A stretch of DNA of 64,000 nucleotides, taken from Pseudomonadota bacterium (lineage in GTDB: Bacteria > Desulfobacterota > Binatia > Binatales > Binataceae). A program made the translations under genes and the position numbers. This document shows positions 8,743 to 18,362 of this stretch, piece after piece (position 1 is the first letter of the stretch; every line of letters starts with the position of its first letter). The notes beneath the pieces are model-generated. The model was not told the DNA's origin. It saw nothing but the letters and a program-made list of their open reading frames with translations, and did no database searches. The stretch is taken from contig JAJPKA010000005.1 in NCBI GenBank assembly GCA_021323945.1, positions 31,029-95,028 on the forward strand, given 5' to 3'.

Positions 8743-11547
8743 TCAATGGCTGGATCCCTCCGGTGCCAAAGTGGCACCGAGTTTCTGCATCTCTGTGCCG
8801 AACCCCGCCCAATCACCCGCGCGCAAGGCCTGCAAGGCCCTGGTGTAATGCTCCGAAGCTGCAGTTAGCGATGTCGAGACGCGAGTAGTGTGGTCAGCCG
8901 CGGTTTCCGTGACTCGAGCCGCCACTCGATTCCCCGGGTTGCTGAGGGGACCCGTCTTTGCCACTACCGGCGGTGGTGCACCCGGCTGCCCCTTAAACAA
9001 AGCCGCCAAGGTCAGGTCAAGATTTTCTGCCATCACAGTGCGATCGCCATATGAAGCCAGGACGCGCCTTAGCTCCGGCAACTGCCCATTTTGTGCCCGA
9101 AGATACAGAGGCTCAACATAAAGCAGCGAATCTCCCACGGGAATCACCAGGAGATTGCCCAGAATCACCTTGGAGCCCATTTGATTCCACAACGACAGCT
9201 GCTGCGAAATCTCGGGATTCTGGTTGATGCGAGCCTGGATCTGGTAGGGACCATAGAACAGCTTGTCCTTGGAGAAAGCAAATTCAAACAGGTGGCCATA
9301 GTCACTGCCGTCACAGCGTGCAGCCATCCAGGCGATCATGTTGTCGCGCCCTTGAGGCACCATCGGCAGCATCAGGATATATTCCGCGTGCTGTTCGCCC
9401 GGTAATCGCATGATGACGTAGTACGGCTGCATCAGAGTGGTTTCGTCGGCGTAGTTTTCCTTGGGAAAAGTCCACAAATCCTCGCGGTTGTAGAAGACGG
9501 CCGGATCGGTCATGTGATAGGTCGCGTAGGTCTCGGCCTGAATCAGAAAGAAATCCTCAGGGTAGCGGATGTGCAAGCGCAACTGAGGCGGCATGTCGCG
9601 CAGAGGCTTGAACATCCCCGGATATATCCGTTCCCACGTCTGGATCACAGGGTCATCAGGATCAGCGACGTAGAATTGTGTGTCACCGTCGTATGCGTTC
9701 ACCACGACCTTTACTGAATTGCGGATGTAATTGATCCCAAGGGAGTTGCGCTGGGAGTAAGGATAATGATCACTGACGGTATAAGTGTCGATTATCCAGT
9801 ACAGGCGGCCATCATGCACGACCAAATACGGATCGTGATCCTGGTTAAGAAATGGAGCCAGCCGTGCCACCCGGTCGACAATATTGCGTCGAAACAAAAT
9901 TCGACTGCCAGACACAATATTCTGGGTAACTAGGAGATTGACATCGCGGTAATAGTAAGCGAAGAGCAGGCGACGCCAGATGCCGCTGAGCGGCACCCCA
10001 CCTGACCCTTTGTAGTAATCAAACACGTTGTCATTGCCGCGCGGATAATCGAACTCCGGCGTCCGTGCTTTGACAATGACATAGTTGTCAGGAAGCGTAC
10101 CGTAGTAGATTGCGGGCTGGGTCACTTTGAGGCCGATACTCGATTCCGGAGGGATGTTTTTGATGTAGAGTACGGGAAGACCTTCGGGGTCCTTGGTGTT
10201 GACAGGACTCATTACCAGACCGTAACCGTGCGTGAATTTAAGATGTCGGTTGACCCAGGTCTGGGCGGTTTCCGGCAACAGTTCCACGTTAAGCTCACGC
10301 GCTGACAGCATTACCTCGGTCTCATTATCGCCGATCCAGTAACGATCAATGTCGACGTCCTGAAACGCATAATAGAGACGAATCTCCTGAAGTTGCTGAT
10401 AGGTTGCGATCAGAGGGCGTGGATCCCACAGCCGGATATTTCTGATGGTGGCGGAATCCTGCTCGTGAGTGGCGGGCGTCAAGCGCCCGCTGCCAACAAA
10501 TGGCCTCACGTCGACCCCGTCGATTTGATAGGCGCGCCGTGTCAACTGGATGTTGCGTTCGAGGTATGGCTCTTCGATTCGAAGTTCGTCCGGCTTAACC
10601 CACAGCCGTTCGATCATGGGCTGCAATAGACTGAGACTAATCGAGGGCAGGAACACCATCAGCAAGGCGGCTACAGGCATTCGCACGCCGCGCTCGCCGA
10701 CATTGGCAGCGCACACGAACGAAGCCGCCACCGCCAAGGCGACCAACACCCAAAGCCCGGGTTTCCATAGCACCTGATCGACGTAACGAAGGCCGAAAAC
10801 GATGCCGTTGGAATGCAAAGTCAGCTCATAACGGGCCAGCCAATAGTTCATCGCTCGCTGGAGAAAGAACAAGGCCAGAAGCACCGATGCATGAGCTGCA
10901 CAGCCGCGGCTCACATAGGGGGGAGATTCGCGGAAGTCTATACCTCCGCGCGCCCAGTAGACTGCGGCCCCGACCGCCGTGGCCAACACCAGGACAGTCA
11001 AGAAGAAGTCGCGCAGTTCCTCCCAGAACGGCAACTGAAATACATAAAAGCCGATGTCACGCCCAAATGCGGGTTCCGTGAAGCCAAAAGGAACACCGTT
11101 CCAGGCTTTCAGATAGACATCCCAGCTCGACGCTTCCCCCTGCGCCACAAACACCGCCAAGATGGCGGCAACAACTACTACTATCGCCTTCCATGGTACG
11201 CGGTCGCCCAAAGAGCGAATCAGCTCCGGGAGGGTGACCTCGGTGACCTGGTCGCCCCGTCGCACGACGTGAAGCCGCTCGCGATCATGGCTGAGCCTGA
11301 GCGCCACCAAGCCGCTTACTGCTATGGCGCCGAAGGTAATGAGCCAGATGCTCAGAAAAATTGCGACCTCCGCTGCCAGAGTGATAGTGAATACCCGCCG
11401 GTAGCCCAGTGAGGTAAACCACATCAGGTCTACCAACAGGCCGTCGGCGATGGTCAGGCCGATCAGCGCCAGGGCGATGATCGCCGCGGCGCCTACCAGC
11501 AGTAATCGTGTGCGCATGGAAACTCTGCTGTTATTGCCGCCGAGCAA
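8743..11547 (-). CDS. UPF0182 family membrane protein
   Basis: 934 aa with N-terminal TM segments; ERNIQLTRRAYQID; IWDPRPL-like WDPRPLIATYQQLQEIRLYYAF; ILGNLLVIPVGDSLLYVEPLYLRA. Confidence 0.93.
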   Translation of the reverse strand: MLGGNNSRVSMRTRLLLVGAAAIIALALIGLTIADGLLVDLMWFTSLGYRRVFTITLAAEVAIFLSIWLITFGAIAVSGLVALRLSHDRERLHVVRRGDQVTEVTLPELIRSLGDRVPWKAIVVVVAAILAVFVAQGEASSWDVYLKAWNGVPFGFTEPAFGRDIGFYVFQLPFWEELRDFFLTVLVLATAVGAAVYWARGGIDFRESPPYVSRGCAAHASVLLALFFLQRAMNYWLARYELTLHSNGIVFGLRYVDQVLWKPGLWVLVALAVAASFVCAANVGERGVRMPVAALLMVFLPSISLSLLQPMIERLWVKPDELRIEEPYLERNIQLTRRAYQIDGVDVRPFVGSGRLTPATHEQDSATIRNIRLWDPRPLIATYQQLQEIRLYYAFQDVDIDRYWIGDNETEVMLSARELNVELLPETAQTWVNRHLKFTHGYGLVMSPVNTKDPEGLPVLYIKNIPPESSIGLKVTQPAIYYGTLPDNYVIVKARTPEFDYPRGNDNVFDYYKGSGGVPLSGIWRRLLFAYYYRDVNLLVTQNIVSGSRILFRRNIVDRVARLAPFLNQDHDPYLVVHDGRLYWIIDTYTVSDHYPYSQRNSLGINYIRNSVKVVVNAYDGDTQFYVADPDDPVIQTWERIYPGMFKPLRDMPPQLRLHIRYPEDFFLIQAETYATYHMTDPAVFYNREDLWTFPKENYADETTLMQPYYVIMRLPGEQHAEYILMLPMVPQGRDNMIAWMAARCDGSDYGHLFEFAFSKDKLFYGPYQIQARINQNPEISQQLSLWNQMGSKVILGNLLVIPVGDSLLYVEPLYLRAQNGQLPELRRVLASYGDRTVMAENLDLTLAALFKGQPGAPPPVVAKTGPLSNPGNRVAARVTETAADHTTRVSTSLTAASEHYTRALQALRAGDWAGFGTEMQKLGATLAPEGSSH

Positions 11548-11845
11548 CGCGCGTCACATGTTCGCGCACCACCTCGGGGGGACACAGCCAGATAAACACT
11601 TTGAGCGAAATAAAGATGACCAGCAACCAATCCAGTTCCCCGACCAAAGGAACCAGATCAAGTTCGAGCGCCGGCGGTGTAACCAATAACAACAGTCCCA
11701 AGAAAGGCACGGCCTTGGCAAGTAGCGGGACCCGCGGGTCCTTCATGAGCCGATAAAAAACCCTGAGGAAACTCGGTAGGTGGCTGACGAAGCCGCCAAC
11801 CCGAGTTGGGCTCAACAAGTGCATCCGCAAAAAGGTCCGAAACAC
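11531..11845 (-). CDS. YkvA/DUF1232-family protein
   Basis: FYRLMKDPRVPLLAKAVPFLGLLLLVTPPALELDLVPLVGELDWLLVIFISLKVFI; overlaps the start of the UPF0182 gene by 17 bp. Confidence 0.8.
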   Translation of the reverse strand: MFRTFLRMHLLSPTRVGGFVSHLPSFLRVFYRLMKDPRVPLLAKAVPFLGLLLLVTPPALELDLVPLVGELDWLLVIFISLKVFIWLCPPEVVREHVTRVARRQ

Positions 11846-11943
11846 ATCCTTAACTGTATCATATCCTGGGCCAGGAGATTATACGGGAAAAGGGACTCAC
11901 TGCAGCTTTTCCGCTACAATAGGCCATAGGGAGGTGCTGCTGG

Positions 11944-13644
11944 ATGAAGCGGCGCATGACGCTCGGCGATTTTCTGGTGGCTTACCTGCGCAAAATCGGC
12001 GTTCGCCACGTCTTCGGAATTCCCGGTGACCTCGCTCTCAAACTCTTCTTCGCCTTCGGCCGCAAACAAGACCTCCACGTCCATACCCTTTCCCATGAAC
12101 CAGGTGTGGGTTTTGCTGCTGACGGTTATGCCCGCGCGACCGGCAAGATCGGTGTAGCCTGTGTAACCTACGGAGCCGGCGGTCACAACATGGTCAATCC
12201 AGTGGCAGGCTCGTTTTCTGAGCGTGTGCCATTGCTCGTATTTTCCGGCGGTCCCGGAGAGGAGGAGCGCAAACTCGGCACCCTAATCCATCACCAGGCA
12301 CGCGAAATTGAATCGCAGCACCGAATCTACCAGGAAGTCACCTGCGCCTCGCGCGTTATTACAGACCCGCGCGACGCTGCCCAGCAAGTTCACGAGGTCG
12401 TTTGCACGGTTTGGGCAGAGCAGCGCCCGGGCTATATCGAGATTCACCGCGACATGGTCGACCGCGAAATCGAAGTGCCTGAGGAGTTGCTGGAAGAAAG
12501 CCATCTACGGTTTTACGACTCCGATGCACGACGGGTCGAAGAGGCCGCCCGCGAAACAGCAGCGATGTTCAACGCAAGCCGTCACCCGGTCGTTATTGCC
12601 GGAATCGAAATCCATCGTTACAAAGCGACTCACGAACTGATTGAGTTGGCGGAAAAAATGGGCGCGCCGGTGCTCACCACGGTGCTCGGCAAAGGCGCGT
12701 TTCCGATGGATCATCCACTGCACATGGGCGTCCACATTGGTCCAATCAGCCCTCCTCCCATCGTTGCGAGGATGGACGAGGCGGATTTCGTGCTCAATCT
12801 CGGCTGTTTGCGAACTGACATGAATTTCGGCAACCGCCCGCCACAGATCATTCAGGAAAAGTCCGTCTGGGCGGTCGATCGGAAAGTCGATGTGAAATAT
12901 CACACCTATATTAACGTCGCTGTACGAGACTTCGTCCGTGCCCTACTTAAGCAGGAATTGCGCAAACATCGCGAGGTGGTAACCTACGCCAGCAATTTGA
13001 CCAACGGTCTGCCGCATTCCAATGGGGCAAGTGGTCCGGTCAAAGTCGCCGAGCTGCTCCACGCGGTTAATGATTTTATCGCCGAAAACCGCCACTACAT
13101 GGTGGTCGCAGAATCGGGCGACATGATGTTTGGCGGCCTTGATCTAAAGGTACCCCGCGAGGGTCTCTATCTTGCTCAAGGCTTCTATGCGTCGATGGGG
13201 TTTGCTGTTCCCGCCGCCATCGGTGCTCAGTTGGGCTGCGGGTTGCGGCCGCTAGTGCTGTGCGGCGATGGTGGCTTTCAAATGACCGGCCCGGAGATCT
13301 CACACTGTCCCCGGCTGCGCACCAACCCCATCGTTTTGGTCGTCAATAACGGGGGCTGGGGGATTTTTCGGCCGATCGCTTCAGACCGACGCGACCTCCT
13401 GGAGATCCCTCCCTGGCCTTACGCACGCCTTGCTCAGGACTGGGGCGGAGTGGGCTTCGAAGCCTCCAGCAGCGCTGAGTTGCGAAGCGCGTTGCGAGCA
13501 GCTCATCAAAGTGACACTTTCGCCGTTATCGACGTGCACGTCGACCGCGATGATCTGTCACCGGTCACTGTCAAGTATATCAAGGCCGCGGCTAAACGCT
13601 CGCAACCGGCACCATCAGAACGCAAATCCAGCTCGGCTCGATAG
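11944..13644 (+). CDS. ThDP-dependent 2-oxoacid decarboxylase (indolepyruvate/phenylpyruvate decarboxylase-like)
   Basis: FGIPGDLALKLFFAF; LSHEPGVGFAADGYARATG; VLCGDGGFQMTGPEIS...NPIVLVVNNGGWGIFRP ThDP-binding region. Confidence 0.88.
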   Translation: MKRRMTLGDFLVAYLRKIGVRHVFGIPGDLALKLFFAFGRKQDLHVHTLSHEPGVGFAADGYARATGKIGVACVTYGAGGHNMVNPVAGSFSERVPLLVFSGGPGEEERKLGTLIHHQAREIESQHRIYQEVTCASRVITDPRDAAQQVHEVVCTVWAEQRPGYIEIHRDMVDREIEVPEELLEESHLRFYDSDARRVEEAARETAAMFNASRHPVVIAGIEIHRYKATHELIELAEKMGAPVLTTVLGKGAFPMDHPLHMGVHIGPISPPPIVARMDEADFVLNLGCLRTDMNFGNRPPQIIQEKSVWAVDRKVDVKYHTYINVAVRDFVRALLKQELRKHREVVTYASNLTNGLPHSNGASGPVKVAELLHAVNDFIAENRHYMVVAESGDMMFGGLDLKVPREGLYLAQGFYASMGFAVPAAIGAQLGCGLRPLVLCGDGGFQMTGPEISHCPRLRTNPIVLVVNNGGWGIFRPIASDRRDLLEIPPWPYARLAQDWGGVGFEASSSAELRSALRAAHQSDTFAVIDVHVDRDDLSPVTVKYIKAAAKRSQPAPSERKSSSAR

Positions 13645-13649
13645 CTACA

Positions 13650-15266
13650 ATGGGCAGATACGAAGATTTGTCGGCGAATTTCCAATGGAATACCCCGCCC
13701 GAGTTTAATTTCGGTGAAGTGATCGACGGTTTTGCCACAGAGCCCGCGCGGGTCGCATTGCTCTGGGAGGATCAGAACGGCAACCGGGCGCGCCTGACTT
13801 TCCGCGACATTTCGCAGCAGTCAAACCGCGTCGCCAACGTGTTGACAGGCCTTGGCGTCCGGCGTGGGGACCCCGTCATGATCATCCTGCCACGAATTCC
13901 GCTCTGGCAGTGTGCCTACATCGGTGCGCTCAAGGCCGGCGCTATGGTAATCCCGTGTGTTTCGATGCTGCGGGAAAAGGATTTAACCTACCGAGCCAAC
14001 CATTCTGGCGCTACTACAGTCATAGCGGGGATTGACAATGCCGAAATGATCGGTGACCTGCGCGCCCAGTGTCCATCATTGCGACATTTCCTGATGGTAG
14101 GGAGAGCTCAGTCGGGATGGATCAGCCTCCAGGAGGCGATGAATCAGGCGTCGACCAACTTCAATTCGGTCAAGACTCGCGCCGATGAACCCGCGATTTG
14201 CTATTACACCTCGGGCACTACAAAAGAACCAAAGGCGGTGCTGCATGGGCACGCCTACACTTTCGCCCATCAATTCACCGGCTCCGTTTGGCTTGACTTG
14301 AAGCCCTCCGACATCCATTGGACCACCTCCGATACCGGCTGGGCGAAGGCCGCCTACGGTGTCCTGTTCGGTCCATGGATGAATGGAGTGACGGTCTTTA
14401 TGTACAACGGACGGTTTGAGCCGGCCAAGGAGCTGGAGCTGCTTCAACGATACCGGATCAGCACATTTTGTGCACCGCCAACAGAATTTCGAATGCTCGT
14501 CAAAGAAGACCTTACCAAAGTCAAGCTCCCGGCCCTGCGTCATTGTGCCGCTGCTGGCGAGCCGTTGAATCCTGAGGTTATCGAAATCTGGCGCGAGCAT
14601 TTCGGTATCACTATTCACGACGGCTACGGTCAAACCGAGACAACACTCGTTGCTGCAAATATTCCTGGTGTCGAGATTCGCCCTGGCTCGATGGGTCGAC
14701 CATTTCTTGGACTGGATGTGCGAGTGTTGGATGATGAGCTTAATGAATGTCCTATCAACCAGGTCGGCCAAATAGCAGTGCGGGTGAAACCCATTCGGCC
14801 GCCTTCCATCATGCTCGAGTATTGGCAAAATCCCGAAGAGAACGCTGCTGTCCACCGGGGAGACTTCTATCTCACAGGCGACCAGGCCTATCGCGATCGT
14901 GATGGCTACCTGTGGTTTGTGGGGCGGGCCGACGACGTTATCACCTCGGCAGGTTACCGGATCGGGCCGTTTGAGGTAGAGAGTGCCCTACTGGAACATC
15001 CGGCAGTGATGGAATCGGCCGTAGTCGCCAGTCCCGACCCAGACCGGGGAGCGATCGTCAAAGCGTTTGTGCGCTGCAAGCCCGGTGTCACACCGGACAA
15101 GCGGCTCGCTCAAGAGCTTCAGGATCACGTCAAACGGATTACCGCTCCTTACAAATACCCGCGCGAAATCGAATTCGTCGACGACCTGCCCAAGACGGTT
15201 AGTGGCAAGATTCGCCGTGTCGAGCTGCGACGACTCGAAGAACAAAGAAAGGCTGCTCGTCGCTAA
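13650..15266 (+). CDS. AMP-dependent acyl-CoA synthetase (medium-chain/aryl-CoA ligase-like)
   Basis: YYTSGTTKEPKAVLHGH; DGYGQTETT; YLTGDQAYRDRDGYLWFVGRADDVITSAGYRIGPFEVE; KTVSGKIRRVELR. Confidence 0.93.
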   Translation: MGRYEDLSANFQWNTPPEFNFGEVIDGFATEPARVALLWEDQNGNRARLTFRDISQQSNRVANVLTGLGVRRGDPVMIILPRIPLWQCAYIGALKAGAMVIPCVSMLREKDLTYRANHSGATTVIAGIDNAEMIGDLRAQCPSLRHFLMVGRAQSGWISLQEAMNQASTNFNSVKTRADEPAICYYTSGTTKEPKAVLHGHAYTFAHQFTGSVWLDLKPSDIHWTTSDTGWAKAAYGVLFGPWMNGVTVFMYNGRFEPAKELELLQRYRISTFCAPPTEFRMLVKEDLTKVKLPALRHCAAAGEPLNPEVIEIWREHFGITIHDGYGQTETTLVAANIPGVEIRPGSMGRPFLGLDVRVLDDELNECPINQVGQIAVRVKPIRPPSIMLEYWQNPEENAAVHRGDFYLTGDQAYRDRDGYLWFVGRADDVITSAGYRIGPFEVESALLEHPAVMESAVVASPDPDRGAIVKAFVRCKPGVTPDKRLAQELQDHVKRITAPYKYPREIEFVDDLPKTVSGKIRRVELRRLEEQRKAARR

Positions 15267-15562
15267 TACCATAAACATAAACCGGTCGGAGCACGACGAA
15301 CATCGGTGTCGAAAGCTTCGCTTGGAAAGGCTGGGAAAACCGGAACATCCCTTCGTCGTTAGCTACCCCAATACTACCCGCAGTGCGGATCCTGCGAGCG
15401 GTGTGTGCGAACCACCATTTAGCTGGTGCGGCCATCATTGATGCTGTAGTGGTCTAAAAGAATAGAATTCGTTGTAACGATCAACCACTTCGCTACATGG
15501 CACACCCTACGCCTTGACACAGCACTGAGCTGCCGTATGGCTTTTCTGCCGAGTGAATTAGA

Positions 15563-16288
15563 CTATTCCTTGGGCTTGCCGGTATTCGGATCGAGCTGTA
15601 GCCTGGCAGTCGAAAAAGGAGAAATAAACGCACGCGACGGCTCCGGCAGCCAATTCATGAACTTGACTTCGGCAAAATTGCCGGCAATTTGAATTCCCGA
15701 AAGGGCTGCATTGTCAATTCGCACTCGGTGAAAAAACTTGAGATCGAGGCCGAGGAAATAACAAAGCACGGTACGAATAATGTCGCCGTGCGAGACGAAC
15801 AGTATGCGGCATCCCGGATGAGCTTCGATCGCTCGATGCACGGCAGCGACCCCACGGGCTTGCACATCCGGAATCGTCTCGCCACCGGGAGTGGGATAAT
15901 TTACCGGCGATTCACGGTACACTGCGTAATGCGGATCATTGACCAATTCCTTATAGGTCATTCCCTCCCATCGGCCGTACGAAACCTCGGCGATCGCTGG
16001 GTCCTCGGTGATTTCGATTCCCCCGATTGCGCTGGCAACAATTTCCGCTGTCTGGCGTGCCCGAATCAACGGGCTGGTGACGATCAAATCGGGCTGTAAG
16101 GACCGCGCCAGAAGAGTCGCCGCCTGCACTTGAGCACGGCCGTTCTCGCTCAGTTCTACTGGATTACGCCCCATCACGCGACCTTCGCGATTCCAGTGAG
16201 TCTCCCCGTGTCTCATCAGGATCGCCGTCCCGTGCAAATTGTTGGGCTCACTCAGTTTCTGCGCCACGTAGAAGGGGCCCAAGGCCAT
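15563..16288 (-). CDS. Histidine phosphatase family protein (phosphoglycerate-mutase-like)
   Basis: ILMRHGETHWNREGRVMG; SPLIRARQTAE; EVSYGRWEGMTY; LFVSHGDIIRTVL. Confidence 0.93.
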   Translation of the reverse strand: MALGPFYVAQKLSEPNNLHGTAILMRHGETHWNREGRVMGRNPVELSENGRAQVQAATLLARSLQPDLIVTSPLIRARQTAEIVASAIGGIEITEDPAIAEVSYGRWEGMTYKELVNDPHYAVYRESPVNYPTPGGETIPDVQARGVAAVHRAIEAHPGCRILFVSHGDIIRTVLCYFLGLDLKFFHRVRIDNAALSGIQIAGNFAEVKFMNWLPEPSRAFISPFSTARLQLDPNTGKPKE

Positions 16289-16425
16289 GGTCTCACCGAT
16301 CTAAACCCACATGCTTTTCGGCAGCGTCAGGGATGTCTGCAGCCACAAAGCCTCAAGAAACCGGCCACGCCCTTGCACCGGCTGATGCAAAAGCGTTGAT
16401 AACTACCTCCTCGCTGAAACGTCAC

Positions 16426-16444
16426 AGGCGGGGCTTTCCCGCCT
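16426..16444. terminator. GC-rich hairpin between the moeB-like gene and the histidine phosphatase gene
   Basis: AGGCGGG-GCTTT-CCCGCCT, 7-bp perfect stem; no clear U-tract, so a weak terminator call. Confidence 0.3.
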
Positions 16445-16501
16445 CCCCACGGCAGCATGGTTACCCTTCAATTCCACTGGCGCGGCTGCGCCCATTTGTC
16501 C

Positions 16502-17767
16502 TCAACGACCAGCCGCAGCGGCGGTGTGGCTGTTTGCCGCCGCAGCCCCATTTGGCGCTGCGGCAAGTCCACAAAATGCTTCGTAATCAATCAGGCTGGT
16601 TTGCGTTGGATGTTCGCTGCATACTGGGCAATCAGGATTGCGCCGAATCTTGAGAATTCGCACATAATCGGCCGATAACGTGTCAAAGTAGACCATTCTG
16701 CCAATGAGTGGCTTGCCTACGCCCAATAGCAGCTTAATTGCTTCCAACGCCTCAATCGATCCGATTATGCCGGGTAGTGCGCCCAGCACGCCAGCCTCGG
16801 CACAAGATGGAGCCATGTCTGGCGGCGCCGGCTCCGGATAGAGACATCGATAACAGGGTCCTCCTGCCGCGGGGTAGAAGACGGTCGCGTTGCCCTCGAA
16901 TCGGAAGATCGCACCGTCCACCAACGGCTTTTTGGCAAAAACGCATGCGTCATTGATAAGGTAGCGGGTAGGAAAATTATCACCGCAGTTGACGATTACG
17001 TCGTAATCTTTGATTACTTCAAGAGCGTTTTCCGAACTCAGCCTAAGATCATGCCTGACAACCTTGATTCCGGGATTGATAGCATTGATCTGTTTCTGCG
17101 CAGATTCGGTTTTCGGTGTGCCGACCCGATCGACCGTATGGATGATTTGCCGTTGCAAGTTGGAGAGGTCCACTACATCGAAGTCGACTAAGCCAATCGT
17201 CCCGACCCCGGCAGCTGCCAGATAAAGGGCCGAAGGTGAGCCGAGCGCCCCGGTGCCGAGGATTAATACTTTCGAATCAAGCAGTTTCGCCTGTCCCTTC
17301 TCGCCTACTTCTGGAATTACGAAGTGCCGCGAGTAGCGCGTTACCTCATCGGGCGTAAAGGAGCGTTCCGCTGTGAACGGCAGGCCTCGGTCCTTCCAGG
17401 CATTAAAGCCGCCGTTGAGGTTGAAGACGTTCTCATATCCGAGTTCGCGCAACGAACGCGCCGCCAATAGCGAGCGAGTGCCTGATGCACACTGCAGAAT
17501 TATAGGCGTGCGGCGATCGGGTACTTTCTCCTCGATTCGTAATTCGAGGAACCCGCGGGGAATACCGATCGCTTGTGGAATATGGCCCTGTCGCCACTCA
17601 TCACTTTCGCGGACATCGATTAGCACCGTCCCCGGCTGTTCGAGCATCCGGAGCGCTTCATCTATATCGATTTGCTTAATTGCGGAACGGGCCTCGTCAA
17701 GAATATTTTTCGACGTTTTTGCCATTTTTTTGACCGCGCATGCGTTAGCGACGCCACAGCTTTGCAT
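16502..17767 (-). CDS. Rhodanese-MoeB/ThiF/HesA fusion (sulfur-carrier adenylyltransferase)
   Basis: N-terminal rhodanese (VLIDVRESDEWRQGHIPQAIGIPRG...LQCASGTRS) then E1-like domain (RYSRHFVIPEVGEKGQAKLLDSKVLILGTGALGSPSALYLAAAGVGTIGLVDFDVVDLSNLQRQ; CYRCLYPEPAPP). Confidence 0.92.
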   Translation of the reverse strand: MQSCGVANACAVKKMAKTSKNILDEARSAIKQIDIDEALRMLEQPGTVLIDVRESDEWRQGHIPQAIGIPRGFLELRIEEKVPDRRTPIILQCASGTRSLLAARSLRELGYENVFNLNGGFNAWKDRGLPFTAERSFTPDEVTRYSRHFVIPEVGEKGQAKLLDSKVLILGTGALGSPSALYLAAAGVGTIGLVDFDVVDLSNLQRQIIHTVDRVGTPKTESAQKQINAINPGIKVVRHDLRLSSENALEVIKDYDVIVNCGDNFPTRYLINDACVFAKKPLVDGAIFRFEGNATVFYPAAGGPCYRCLYPEPAPPDMAPSCAEAGVLGALPGIIGSIEALEAIKLLLGVGKPLIGRMVYFDTLSADYVRILKIRRNPDCPVCSEHPTQTSLIDYEAFCGLAAAPNGAAAANSHTAAAAGR

Positions 17768-17873
17768 CGATGCTGCCGTGACTGGGTACCGGCTCGGCCA
17801 ACACCGATTGGCCTTGTAGCATGATAGCTATCACGCGCGCCTGTTGCATCAGAACCGGGTGCTCGAATCGAGG

Positions 17874-18362
17874 TCAGCCACCCAGCATTCGATGGGATTC
17901 GAGCAAGGTGCGGACGAAGTTCAACACCCGTTGCGCGTGACCGCGTGGCGTAACTTCAAGGAAGGAACGCACCAGACGCCCCTCGCGATCCAGCACAAAC
18001 GTGGCGCGTTGTGCCCGGCTACCTTCCAGCACGCCGAACGCGCGCGCGAATTCCCCATCGGTGTCGGCCAGGAGCGGGAAGGGAAAGCCATATTTTTGCG
18101 CGAATTCCCGGTGGGACTCCACCGAATCAGTGCTGACCCCGAGGACCACACAGTCCTGAGCGACAAATTGCTCGTGAAGCTCACCAAACTCCTTACCTTC
18201 GATGGTACATCCGGGAGTGTTGTCGCGTGGATAAAAATAGAGCACGACATTCATACCCCGGTAATCGGCCAGCCGCCGTGTCTGGCCATGCTGGTCCGGG
18301 AGGGCAAACTCCAAAAGGTGGCCTAACCCCTCGTTGCGAATCTCTTCAACCCGCGGCGGCAT
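17874..18362 (-). CDS. bcp: Peroxiredoxin, Bcp/PrxQ type
   Basis: Internal ATG of the 17874..18575 ORF; VVLYFYPRDNTPGCTIEGKEFGELHEQF; VLGVSTDSVESHREFAQKYGFPFPLLADTDG. Confidence 0.9.
   Translation of the reverse strand: MPPRVEEIRNEGLGHLLEFALPDQHGQTRRLADYRGMNVVLYFYPRDNTPGCTIEGKEFGELHEQFVAQDCVVLGVSTDSVESHREFAQKYGFPFPLLADTDGEFARAFGVLEGSRAQRATFVLDREGRLVRSFLEVTPRGHAQRVLNFVRTLLESHRMLGG

Noticed and set aside
10813-11412. 199-aa plus-strand ORF
   Set aside because: Antisense to the N-terminal half of the UPF0182 gene; shadow ORF.
14076-14855. 259-aa minus-strand ORF
   Set aside because: Antisense shadow of the acyl-CoA synthetase; no recognisable domain.
15445-15497. Imperfect inverted repeat TGTAGTGGT ... 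ACCACTTCGCTACA
   Set aside because: Arms require a 5-nt bulge and a long loop; likely chance.
17851-17880. tRNA-like T-loop string gctcgaatcgagg
   Set aside because: No cloverleaf or acceptor stem could be built around it.
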